Below, one piece after another: positions 29,661 through 41,474 of a DNA stretch of 64,000 nt. Every line of letters begins with the position of its first letter. Position 1 is the stretch's first letter. Origin of the DNA: Zanthoxylum bungeanum (Eukaryota; Streptophyta; Magnoliopsida; Sapindales; Rutaceae); NCBI GenBank assembly GCA_019454045.1, contig SKCR01032772.1, positions 1,594,154 through 1,658,153 on the forward strand. The letters are read 5' to 3'. Position numbers and translations under genes: made by a program. The notes under the pieces are model-generated. The model searched no databases. It saw only the letters and a list, made by a program, of their open reading frames with translations, and was not told where the DNA came from.

Positions 29661-31000
29661 TCGTATACACCATCTTTAGTCCGACCTTGCAACAGAATTG
29701 CCCCCGTGCGAAGATCCTTCACATGAAAAGAAGATGGTAAGAACTCTATGGAAGTGTTGTTGGACGTGCAAAATTGAGAAATGGAGATGAGATTACGTTT
29801 CATATTGGGAACATATAAAACATTAGATAAGGTAAAAGAGTTAGTTAAAGTATTAAGAGAGGTATAACCATGGTGGGAAATGGGAAGTGCAGTGCCGTCA
29901 CCAATCATTATTTCATTTGTGCCGTCATAAGGATAGTGAAGAGCAAGGTTGTTCAGATCAGTAGTGACATGATGTGAGGCTCCACTGTCGAGAAGCCAGG
30001 CAGGGTTGGATGAAGGGGTGGTGGTAACATTTGCTTGATATTGCCAGGGACTGGGCGGGCGAGGGTTGGACGAGTTGCTCGGCTTTGGTGGTTGCGCACC
30101 TGGGAAGTTTTGGCGGAAGAGAGGGCATTGGGAGACCACATGGCCTTGATTGCGGCACCATTGGCACCGACCAAGAAAGGGACGAGGAGGTCGGTCGGTT
30201 CTGGTGTTGGTGGAAGAGTTTCTGGGAAGTTGGGGGTTGGTGGTGGGTGCATACTGACCGGTCTGGGCAGTGTGATTAGGATGAGGTCGGTTGTAGGTCC
30301 GAACATTGGTGGGATGTGCGGATGCCGGGTGGGAATGGGAGCTGGTCCTGGTGTGGAGAGATAGCTCTTTGTTGATGAGTTTTTCATGGAGTTCATCAAA
30401 GAGAATAGGGGAATCACGGCCATTGACAGAGTCGATGATGGACTGATAGTTATCGTCAAGTCCGTCAAGCACCTTTTCAATTAGATCTTCATGGTCAAGA
30501 GGTTTTCCAAGGGCGGCAAGTTGATCGGTTGTGGCTTTGATGGATTGCATGTATTCGGTAATGGTTTTAGGACCTTTTGTGATGTGTTTAAGATGATCCT
30601 TGAGTTGTTTGATGTGGCCACGAGATGGACGGGCATAGGTGTTGGCGAGGGTTTGCCAGGCTTCATAGGTGTTGTTAGATTGGGTGATGAGAGGAACTAG
30701 AGATGGTGATAGGGTGCCGACCAGAGCTGCAAAGATTAGTTTGTCTTGGCGTAGCCAGGTGTGATATTCGGGATTTGGAGAAGTGACATTATTACGGGTG
30801 ATGGTACGTGGTGGGGTGTGATGATTTCCATCAATGTGTTGTTGTAAATCATAGCCGATGAGAATGGCTTCAATTTGGGTTTTCCAGGAGAGGTAATTCG
30901 TTGATGTGAGTTTGATGGAGTTGTGAATGGCAACTATGATCAAGGGTTTGGTAGGTTCTTGGGCGTTGGGGATGACATTTTGGGTACCGTCGGCGGCCAT
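29640..31000 (-). CDS. Copia gag and protease
   Basis: Starts at ATG 31000 (MAADGTQN). The UBN2/Copia gag domain includes NYLSWKTQIEAILIGYDL, KLIFAALVGTLSP and EAWQTLANTYA. A CCHC-type knuckle (CQWCRNQGHVVSQC) follows, then the protease block WLLDSGASHHVT. The frame continues past the conserved LYVPNMKRNLISI region to the G run at 29646-29652, where the element's coding sense passes to the integrase frame. Gag forms the particle; protease cleaves the precursor. Confidence 0.92.
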
Positions 31001-31087
31001 TGAAACAGAGGATGGAGATAATGGATCAATATTTGCCAAGTGATTTTGGAAAAGAAGAAAAAAAATAAAATTTTAGAGAAGGGATCT

Positions 31088-31100
31088 GGGCGCTGATACC
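31088..31100 (-). other. Primer binding site of the Ale-like Copia element
   Basis: On the minus strand TGGTATCAGCGCC follows the 5' LTR, matching the tRNA-iMet-complementary PBS (TGGTATCAGAGC) with one mismatch. Confidence 0.85.
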
Positions 31101-31101
31101 A

Positions 31102-31316
31102 TGTAGAAATTTGGAGATGATAAGGTTGAAGAAATATATTTTTCTTATTATTCACAATGGCATTTAGTACTATATATACACATTGTTTGAAATTTAAAAT
31201 AGGAAGGAGATTACAAAGATAGGAAAAGATTAACTACTAGATAAATGACATAATATTAAAAGATTGAGATTCCTTAATTTTCTCCATTTGATTAGCTTGA
31301 TTGTGTAATCTTATCA
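31102..31316 (-). repeat. 5' LTR of the Ale-like Copia element
   Basis: 215 bp. One substitution relative to the left LTR (ccttaattt versus ccttgattt). Followed by the target duplication attat. Confidence 0.95.
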
Positions 31317-31321
31317 ATTAT

Positions 31322-32430
31322 CACATCTAAACTGACCAGTTGCATGCTGATTTGACGATTGTAAAGAAGTCAATGGTTGTGGTTGGGTGGATTAAAGCCC
31401 TTGGATTGGTTTATTTGACATTTGTAGGAGGAATGTAATATATAATTGAAGGAACTAGTTGAATCGGCCACCTCAAATTGAGCCATAGTCTAGTACATCC
31501 AGCTAGCTTTTACATATATTGAAAGGGAACAACTCTTGAGATCATGGCAAGGCACGGTCACAAAGAGCTGTGCTGGTTTTGACTACGTACTCTTTGAATT
31601 TCTATAGTCCATGGCCAGAGATTTTAAGTAAAGAAAATGATATTACCCTCCATGTCCGATTTCAAGATTGAATGAACAAATTCAAAACAACATCATTTTA
31701 AATTTACCTATTCAGACATGGGATTTGGCCGTCAAATTCGGACGTTCTAGCAAAACCTTTTTAAGCAATATTCGAACATGTCGAGTTGGCTCACAGCATA
31801 ATCCGTGAAGCCTGGCTGTTTGTTCCCTGGCGAATTTCAAGGCTCTATGACCTTTCTAATTATATTGTCGACTCTTTTCTCATTTGGCAGAATGAATTTG
31901 AGTCTCCTGATTTATTATTTTTTAAAATAAATATTTGTAAGTCAGACTTAGATAACACTTTTTTTATGATAGAAAATATTGAATGTGTCGTAAAAACATG
32001 ATACATTTGTGTTATATTAGGCTAAATTTGGAAATTTATGACATATTTGGACATAATAATATGTTATAAATATATGAAAGATAAATTTTATTATATCAAA
32101 TTTTGACAATATTTAGTCATGGTTGAAAATAACGTCATTATGAAAATATGATAGAAATATGTCATATTTCACAACAACATCATTTTGAATACGTAAATTT
32201 ATTTTTTGACCAATTGATTTTAGATGGCAAATTTTACTTCAAAATTCAACAGTTAAGTGTGTTAAAATTAAAATTGGTGAAATTCAATGATATGTGACCT
32301 AAAGAGAAAACCCATCATTTTTTAATGACAGTCGAAACTGTCATCCAAGTCATATTTTTCCCTAGTTTCGCATTTGTAATTATTTTAAAGACTCATGAAT
32401 TATTGTTTACCCGAGCTTATCTAAGTCAAA
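31322..32430. other. Intergenic DNA without recognised features
   Basis: No gene. The short frame at 31786-32001 has no recognisable motif and ends in AT-rich DNA. I see no tRNA or intact transposon. Confidence 0.5.
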
Positions 32431-32435
32431 TTTTT

Positions 32436-34776
32436 TTTTTTGGGTGCTTTCTGGAAGAGGCGATGTTAAAATTACGGATTACAAGTGAATGGGTGCGCCT
32501 GATTATGGGTTGTATCTCGACAACCACTTTCTCTATAATTCCCAATGGGACAATAAGAGGTCATATCATTCCTCAGAGGGGAATCAGACAAGGATGTCCC
32601 ATATCGCCTTACCTGTTTATTCTTTGTGCAGAGGTGTTCTCGCAAACCATCTTAAACGCGGAGAAGCAAGGTCTCTTTAGAGGTCTGAGAATTAGCAGAA
32701 AGCTCTCTATATCTCACTTGTTATTTGCTGATGATAGCCTAATCTTTTCCAGGGCCAAGGTTGCTGATTGTCGAGCATTAAAGACTATCTTTGATATGTA
32801 TTCAGCGGCTTCAGGACAAGTCTTCAATTATGACAAGAACTCCATATTTTTTAGTAGTAAAACCAAACTTGTGCAAGTGGAGGCGATAAGAGATATATTC
32901 GGCCTAAGAGTGGTTTCAAGACATGAGAAATACTTAGGGCTACCTGCGATGATAGGAAAAAATTAGGTCGAGCTACTTTAATGAGATAAGACTGAGGGTG
33001 ATAGGGAAAATCTCGGGGTGGCAGTCCAAGTTGTTTTCGAGTGGGGGAAAGGAGGTCCTTATTAAAGCAGTGGCCCAAGCAATTCCGGCATATACAATGA
33101 GTGTTTTTCGATTACTACAGGGGGTTTGTGATGATATCCAGAAGGAAATCTCTAGATTTTGGTGGGGTTCAAACAAGAAGAGGAAAATTCATTGGGCTAG
33201 ATGGGAGAAACTTTGTGTTGCTAAAACTCGGGGAGGTTTGGGGTTTAGAGAGTTGTCTTCCTTTAACCAAGATTTGGTGGCGAAGCAAGGTTGGAGAGTG
33301 ATTCAGGAACCCAGCTCACTAGTGGCCCGAGTTCTGAAAGCGTGATATTTTGCCAACTCAGATTTTCAGAGAGCTAAGTTGGGGTCTAATCTTTCATTCA
33401 TTTGGCGGAGTATTTTGTGGGGTAAGAAGCTTCTTGATAAAGAGCTGTGGTGGAGGATAGGTAATGGGCAGAATGTTAAGATCCTGGAAGATAAATGGAT
33501 ACCCAGACCAGAGACCTTTAAACCCGTTATGCCTTCAAGGATCTGGGAAGGGACTTTAGTAGCTGATTTGTTGGCAGATAATAGATGGAATGGGAATTTA
33601 ATTAAGAGAAATTTTCATAAAGTTGATGCTGAGGAAATAATGAAAATCCAGCTTCCAGGCGAGCCAATGAAGGATCATCAATTGTGGCATTTCGACAAAA
33701 GAGGCTTGTATTCAGTTAAAAGTGGTTATCAATTGGCATGGACCGAGAAGATGAGTCTTGAACCGTGTAGTTTTGAGGAAGAGGGGAAACTTTGGAAGCT
33801 TATCTGGAGCAATTCATTGCCCTCAAAGGTTAAAATATTTTTATGGCGAGCTGCGAAAAATTTGTTGCCTACAACCGAAAATCTTTGGAAGAAAAAAGTG
33901 GTGGAGGCTGCATACTGTTCTCGGTGTGGGGCCTGTTACGAGACCATATCCCACACGCTGTTTCAATGCAAGCTAGCTCGCAAAGTCTGGAAATTATCTC
34001 CCTTCTTCTCGGTTATTAAAGAGGCTGGTCTGGCAAATCTGTTGACAGTAATGTCTGAAGTGGTGCAGTTGGGTGGTGAGTAATGAGCTGAATTGTTTAG
34101 AGCTATTTGTTGGATAATCTGGCAGGCACGAAATAACCAGTTATTCGAAGATAGTGTTGAAGATCCAATTAGATCCTTCGGAAAAGCAGAATCAATGGTG
34201 GATTCGAGCCATATTTTGTCTGTTACGAATCTGAAAATTTCTAGTAGGCAATCTCTTGGTGTTGACCGAAGCTGGAGGCCTCCACCAAAGGGCTGGGTTA
34301 AGTTGAATTCAGATGTGCAGTTGATTTTTGCACCTGTAAGGCTGGTTTGGGAGTAGTTTTTAGGGACTCGAATGTGGATGTTTTGTGTGCAGCAGTTAAG
34401 AATATTGAATTCAATGGGGATGTTCAAGTGGGGGAAGCCGAAGCCGTTAAGTTTGGTCTCCAAGTGGCGGAAACCTTGAAATTGCGTCACTTGGTGGTGG
34501 AAACTGATTACCTTCTGCTTGTGGAGTTGATTTATAACAAGAATGGCATGTTGACAGAAACTATATGGATCATTAATGATATTGTTGATAAGTTAGCTAG
34601 GCTAGATAGCCATTTTGTTTGCTATGCTTCTCGTTTTTGCAACGTTATTGCCCACGTTTTAGCGAAAGTGGCAACAAACGTTTGTTACCCTATTATCTGG
34701 AAAGACAATTTTCTTTCGAATATTAGGTGTATTCTCACCTCTTTAGTGAATTGATAAGTTTTCTCTTTGTTACAAA
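32436..34776 (+). pseudogene. 5'-truncated L1-type LINE with RNase H
   Basis: Plus-strand remnant of plant non-LTR reverse transcriptase. The second half of RT is visible (GIRQGCPISPYLF, LLFADDSLIFS), then the thumb region (KYLGLPAMIGK...WQSKLFSSGGKEVLIKAV). A zf-RVT-like segment follows (WKLIWSNSLPSKVKIFLWRA...CSRCGACYETISHTLFQC). The C-terminal RNase H (GVVFRDSN, EAEAVKFGL, ETDYLLLVE, NVIAHVLAKVA) ends at the TGA near 34754. Breaks: frame change near 32966, TGA at 33343-33345, stop codons near 34081, frame change near 34340. Endonuclease and RT N-terminus are missing. Confidence 0.88.
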
Positions 34777-36489
34777 AAAGTCATTTTTTTCCTAATTTCG
34801 TATTTGTTATTGTAGGTGCTCAGAATTAGCCATGTCATTAGGGATACATGTTAACATGCAGTTGAAATTTTCTTAACATGTCTCCTTAGAGGGATCATTG
34901 AAAACAGATGAATATCCACTAGGAATGAGACACTTGTCATTATACTATTATACTAGTAGACAAGAGGAGTCAAGGGTTATCTCCGAAGTCCAACGACCTC
35001 GGAAGAACCCTAAACTAAATTCTAAAATAATACAAACCGAAAGTCTTGAGAAACTCCGACTAATTAGGGATAGACAAGAGCGGTCAGGTCCCAACCGCGG
35101 AATGACGTCACTGGTGTGCTGTCGCAGACAACCAAAAAATAAAACCTAAAACTCATAAAAATATATATAATAGTGCGAGTAAGGATCGTTCTCATAAGAA
35201 GTATCTAGTCTAGTTTATGCTACGTGAACAAAAGGGTTTGGAATTTAACGTAAACATTTTCAAATAACACTGCTAAAGAATAATTAAAATCAAAGTATTA
35301 AAATCAATCAAGAAGAGAAAAATCATTGGTTTAAGTCAACATTCACCATTGGAGTTTTACAACTGATCATTATTCACACATTGAATATTCACCGTTGGAA
35401 TTATTTTCCTATCTCTTCAAGTTATAGTCATTTAGAAAACAAGCGATCTAATTAACCCTAACTACTAAACAACCCGAGACAAACGTTAATGTTTAATCTA
35501 GAGACAACCTTAAGAATTAGAGAGATCGATGAAGCTAAACAACATAAACACAAGCGGTTGTATTTAATTTAATCGCGTGTTCTTCCTAAATTTTAATAGT
35601 TTCTAAATCAAATAATTATGGATTTGTTATCTAACCTACCAGTAGATTGGAAAAAATAATAAACTAGTAGGCCTCCTAGCAATCAAACAACACAATCATG
35701 AGATTAATCATAGAAGAATATTAGATACCCAAAGCATAAATTAAACTACTAAAATAAATTAGATCGCATAGTTGTATTGATCACAAGGCTTCAGTTTCCT
35801 TCGACCAAGCACAAAAATCTAGCCACACATGGCCATTATAAAAACTCAAATAAGAATTATTGGTTCTCCCTCTCTAATGAGGATTTTAAGCATCCTTTTA
35901 TAAGAGAATAATTTTCTAATCTAACCCTAGTAATATGGGCTTTTTAAAATTCAAAAGGAATGGAAAAAAGACTTAAAAATGAAAGTTTGCGCTCAAATCC
36001 CATAATTTACGTTCAAACTCCTCTCAAACGCAACCCGCACGTCCAGTTACTATCTCGGTTCGTTCGAACCTCTGTTGCACACTCCTGAAACGTGAAGCTA
36101 CTGTCTCGGGGCGTTATAATGCTCAGACGAACGTCACTCGCACACCCATATGCTCTACATGGACTAGTTTTGAAGTGCAATTAAAAATGCTTGTAACTTT
36201 TATGTCCCTTGGTCAAATCATGTGTTATTTACATGTACGCGATCGTCTTTGAGTCTAATTTACATTGCCACTGACCTTATATCAATTGGATCTCGGACGA
36301 GAGAGTCATGCCCATGTAATATAGCATCGTCGAAATTATCCAATAATTGCCTAATTAGCCGTATTTGTGTTTAAAGCCTTCAATTGCATCCTAAACTAAA
36401 TATGAAAATAATGAGCTTATTTAGGCACCAAATAAGTATAAAAAACCAAACATTAAATGAGAAAAACATAACACTTTGCATTCTCATCA
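34777..36489 (-). mobile_element. Probable LTR-type repeat, minus orientation
   Basis: Non-coding. On the minus strand it may start TGATGAGAATGC at about 36489, the same TGATGAG start as the repeat ending at 1781, and has a TATA box (TATAAAAG) at 35894-35901. The left end and target duplication are not resolved, so this could be an LTR plus leader or a solo LTR. No gag or pol. Low confidence. Confidence 0.35.
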
Positions 36490-37900
36490 AACGAAGTGAT
36501 GTCACTCCGTGATCATACCATTCTGGAGTGGAGGAGCACCAAAGTAAATCCAGTCTGGACCAAACCAGCTCCGGAGTATGTTCACTCCAGAAATCCTCAT
36601 AGTACATCGGAATCATTCCAACCTCAACATGAGTATCCCTGAAGACATGATATCATATACACATGTCTGAGATTAATGGACTTTAATGTCATGCACTTAT
36701 CTTAACATGCAAGCATGTTTACGATCCAAATAATAGGCGTGATTACACCTAATGCAATATTACAGTATGTATCACACTAGGTGTACACCATTCATCTAAA
36801 TGATAGTCTAGTTTTGGACAAATTTTCGTTATAAGTCAACACATATGCATTGATGACCTTATATAAGCTAACGAGCTTATAGGGAACGGAGGGTTGGAAG
36901 AATAAAGGAATCAAAAAAGGAAATTAGAGTATTTAGTATATAAAATCCTACATTAAAATCAACTTAATTAGAATGATAGAATCGAAGGAAAAATCCTAAC
37001 TAAAAATATTATGTGCGTGCAGACCTAACTTGCAGAGAATCTCAAACGCAAAGTCTAGGATCCCAGTGGACTTAATTCAGGACAGACCCAATGAATTGAA
37101 GGTAACATACACTCGTTCTTTATCCTACTTTTACAGCACACCTCAAATTACCGTCGACTATAAGGAGGACATTGATTTTATTATGTTTTTCCCAATGAAA
37201 TCACATAAAAATGCATATTATTGTTAACATGTATGCATCAAAAACCATGAAAAAAGGATTGAGAGCATGAAATGCTCATAAAACATGAAAAATGTTCTTA
37301 TTAAAAGCGAATCTATGCCATTCTTGTATGAAATATATGCACGAGTTAACCCTAATATGATTAATAAGTTTGTGTGATGAAGTGGTGGTAAGCACAAATA
37401 TTTTAAAGCCAAAAAAGTATGTAGCCCATTGCGCTTGAATTTCGCCTAATACACCAGCAACAAAAACGTGTCTAGTATGTTGAGTGAAAAATAAGGGGAG
37501 TGAGCTTACAATAGCCTAAAGATGATAACATAGTAGGGAGCCTAAACCCATACGCATGGCTATATTTCACAAAAATACAAGGATGGCATGTTTGAGTTTT
37601 GGCCCATGCATAAGGAAATTAGAAAAGTCTTAGTATGTATGATTGGTTGATATAAAAATGTGTTGCATGCATATTTTTTCTTATGAAGATTTGGGAAACA
37701 TAATGATATTGGTCGTGCCATGTATCTGAGAAGGTAAAATTAATTTTGAATTGCATGTCTAAAGACTTGCTCGCAAACATTAAGAAAACTAATCTCATAG
37801 TGTTGCATGAGCACAACACGTGTGTGATGGGAAGCATATTCACCATCACCACGAGACTTCGAAAAAACTAATCTCTTGAGGAATTGAAGGTAAAATTGAG
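36490..37900. other. Unassigned intergenic DNA
   Basis: No gene recognised. Frames at 37030-37227 and 37619-37852 have no family signature. The right end merges into the Gypsy gag relic near 37950. Confidence 0.45.
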
Positions 37901-37945
37901 AACCCTAAGGAAACAATGTTGAAATGGCCAATGAAGGACAATGAT

Positions 37946-40900
37946 CAGAATCATTAGCTATTCAGACTCAAGATACAGACTTCGAGATGGTAACTGCTCC
38001 GGAACTACAGGAGACCATAGAGTAGTGGCTGCAAAGGGCGATCTTGGCCTTAGAGCAGGCCACCATGGAAAACCAGAGGCTGGTTGAGAGAGTCGAGATT
38101 TTAGAGGGCAAATAGTGTTAGGGTTGGTGCTCGGAGTGCCAATCAGGATCGTATTTATGTCTGATTCATGAATACGAGCAATTATATTTTCCATGATATT
38201 ACTAAATTTAATGGTAGCACCCTTGTCTTTTATACACTTATTCGATCTAATCACGATTAGATATCTGATTATGATTATATCGAAATTGAATCTGGTTCGG
38301 TGATACGTGTATATTAGAAAAAGACTCTAGGATTTACAATATAGTGCGCAGCTACAACGTAGTTTGTAATTGACATTGGGAAGTGCACTATTAGTTGTAT
38401 ATCCTTAAATAAAGTTCATGGTCAAGATTTGCTAACACAGGTCGGTTAGTAAAATCTGCTGAGACCAGTACATGTCGTATATCGTTACTTGGTCCGATGG
38501 TTTATCCCTGTGAACCATGAGTCTTAGGAGACTCGTATAGACATGTAGGTGTTTATTTGATAAGACACTGAACAACTCACTGAAAGTTTCCTAATAGATG
38601 GTACACCAACGTCAATATGAACCTTCTCGAGTTGAGCGAACATAGTGGTCCTTCGACTTGAGATACCACAGTGGGATATGTGAGTTATCCTTCATACTTT
38701 GATGGCAGTCACGTCAATGATCTATTCATGATCAGACCTCTGCCTATTCGTTGGGTGTGGACTGATGCTCATAATATCCAGTGCGTATCAAGATATGACC
38801 CGTCAGTCCTGTGTACAGGGCATAGGCATCCAACATGTGTTTACGATCTAGTAAATCCATGGCCGTGATATAACTTCAGAAATTAGTTCCGAGTGTTATT
38901 TAGAGATCGTAAATTGAAAGTCGAATGTATTATACCGAACGGATTTGACGTTCTGATCTATATCTCAGGTATAATACAAATAGCCTGTGACGGAGGGATT
39001 ATACGTATGTTATGACCTCGGCTTTCATAGTTTAGTGAGATTATCAGTGGTCGTCATAATCCATGAGTGGGTGGATTATGGACACGAAATTGGATTTCGT
39101 GATGGATAAACCTAAACTTAGAGAGTCCCACAATATGAAGTGCACTCGTTGAGCAATTGGGCAACTCGATATGAATAATATGGATTATTCATAATACTTC
39201 ACCGAATTAAATGAGTTAATCCATATCGTTTAATCGGTTAAACGATAACACATGCATTAAGGGATTTTGTCCGCTAATAATTATTGTGTATTTGTATTTG
39301 ATACATAATACGATTAGATACACGTTAATTATTCGTCAAATGAGATTTTGACACATGCTATGAATATATGTATTTTTTATTTAATGTAAATAAAATACAT
39401 ATATTTGTGTAAATTAATTGTTTAATTATTTAATAGTTAAATAATTAAATAATTGACTTTTCAAACCTTATCCATTTGTCATTGATTAAATGATACATGG
39501 TGAGATTTAATTGGTTACACATGGCATGATATTAATAAGCTTAAGTGTTAAAATTTGATTTGGCTAACATTAAAGCTTATCCTTTTCTATTTTAATTTAA
39601 TGAAATTAAAACATAGAAAAAGACCAAAATGCCCCGTCTACTATACACAAAGTCGGTCAAGAGGAGTTTAAAAAGAAAAAAAAAATTGTTTTCTCTATCA
39701 TCTTCTTTCACCATGGCCGATTGTCTTCCAATAAAAGCCCTAGAGTTTGCTTTGATCAAATTATGAAGAAATGAAGGAAATATTCAAGAAAAAGTTTGGA
39801 AAACAAGAGATTAAAGGTAATCTTTTATAACCCTAAGCTTGAAATTTAGTTTCATATTTTCTTGAATTCTTAGAAAGGTTCTAGGGTTCCTTAGTTTCTT
39901 AAAATTGAGGCTTTTGGTGTTGGATGATAGAATTGTAAGTGAAGTCCATGTGTGAAGTGTATTTGGAAGCAATTAGTGTAATTAGTTTCCAAGTATATCA
40001 ATTGTTGATGAGTTGCTATTCTAGAGTATTGTGACCACTCTTATGGCACCTAGAATTATTCTTGAGTTGTTCATATATGGTGACTTTGGTTGGTATTTGA
40101 TTAATTTGATTAATCTTGAATAAATTGGATTTAAAGCATGAAAAATGAGAATTTTTGGTCTGCAGATCAGATCTGCCCAAACTGAAAATTATGTGATGAT
40201 TTTAATGTGTTATGAATATTTTGGATGTGTTTTGGGAATTTTCAATATTTCCAGAAAGTGTTTCCGACATGAAATAAGCGAAAACAGCCAAAAACAGCGT
40301 TACCAGATGGATTTTGAGCCAACCGGGTGACAGCTGTCCAAAAAATGAATCCGTCACTGTTTGGACAGGCCATGAACTGCCCCGACACTATTGGAGCTGA
40401 CCTGGGTAGTTTCCATAAGTGTCGGGTGGTCGGTTCGGTCAAAAACGTATTTTAGGCCATTTTGCGGAAAATCGATTTTCGTAAAAGTTTCGCGAAGTTT
40501 CAACTATGTTTATTTCAATATTTGATATTGAATAAATAAGTTTAGGTGAAATATGAATAAATTATTCATATTAGATATTGAATAATTTATTCGGTATTTT
40601 TGAAAAAGTTTTAAAATACGATTTCGCCCGAACTCGCGTTTCCGCTGCGCCTCATCGCCCAAAACCCCAACAAATAGCTGGAGTCAGCAATAGATGCGTG
40701 CATAATTGTAGTTTCGAAAGTCCCAATGGTGCAAAAAATAAATCCCTTGTCGACCTCAGCTATTATAATCACACCGTATTTCGGGACAAAGGCTTCAATC
40801 TTGGATACCGTGAGACAAGAACTTAAGAGTGTGCTTAGGGCTTCTGCCCAAGCACTACTGTCTAGAGTGTCTGAGGACAGCGTGGCCGAGGGAGCACATA

Positions 40901-41472
40901 GTATTAACACTTCCTCTTTCACTCAGCAGATTTTGGGCGTAGAGAAGCTCGAAAATGTCCAGATTCTAGTATTCCGAATGTTCAAGGAGAGTTCGAACCC
41001 ATAGCAACACTTGTTCCACTTTAAACAAAAGATGAGTCTGGAGACCAGTGATGACGCATGGTACTGTTAAGCCTTTCCAACTAGCTTGGAGATGGAAGCC
41101 CTTGAGTGGTTTGGGTCTTTTCTTCCCAGCTCCATTGTGGATTTTAGAACTCTATGTGAGAAGTTTTTAGCACATTATGGCAACTTCAAGAGCACTCCAA
41201 AAACGATTGACAGTATCTTTGGATTGAAACATAAGCCAGCTGAGATGATCAAGACTTTCTTGTACCGATTTAACTAAGCCTTATTGCAGATCAATGATTG
41301 TGATACAAAATTAATTGCCAAGATATATGGCAAAGTTTTTCGTAAGAATACAAGATACGCAAAGTATAGTACTAGAAAAGACTTCCAAAGTATGGAGGAA
41401 GTGAACTTGAAGACCCAACAATGGATCCAGATAGAAGATGATGAAGACTTTAAACAACTAGATAATCAATGA
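37946..41472 (+). pseudogene. Gypsy gag relic interrupted by a solo LTR
   Basis: The left part (to 38115) reads as a coiled-coil gag N-terminus (ALEQATMENQRLVERVEI). Right of the solo LTR, 40726-41472 stays in one frame with three in-frame stops and gives a Gypsy capsid domain: FTQQIL, AFPTSLEMEALEWFGSFLPSSIVDFRTLCEKFLAHY, KTFLYRFN, ALLQINDCD and a final QWIQIEDDEDF. It resembles Tat/Athila-group gag (Retrotrans_gag). No protease or RT follows; the rest is deleted or unrecognisable. Confidence 0.72.
38116..40672. mobile_element. Solo LTR, 2,557 bp
   Basis: Ends TGTTAGGGTTGG...AAAACCCCAACA (inverted termini). Flanked by the perfect 5-bp duplication aatag (38111-38115 and 40673-40677). Contains no coding capacity, PBS or PPT. 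A long LTR of this size, alone, fits unequal recombination between the two LTRs of a former element. It sits within the gag relic. Orientation not determined. Confidence 0.88.
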
Positions 41473-41474
41473 GT

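Larger units (their letters stand above)
26279..31316 (-). mobile_element. Young Ty1/Copia retrotransposon (Ale-like)
   Basis: 5038 bp, 5' LTR on the right. It has 215-bp LTRs, TG...CA, and target duplication attat (26274-26278 and 31317-31321). The two LTRs differ at one position that I can see. Minus-strand order gag, PR, INT, RT, RNase H (Copia order). The compact size, short LTRs and gag sequence fit the Ale/Retrofit group. Breaks: one frameshift in a 7-base homopolymer and one in-frame TGA. Confidence 0.95.

Noticed and set aside
31786..32001. 71-codon frame as a host gene
   Set aside because: No motif, no splice context, and it runs into AT-rich DNA.
38671..38868. 65-codon frame inside the solo LTR
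   Set aside because: The element is bounded by an LTR target duplication and no homology is visible.
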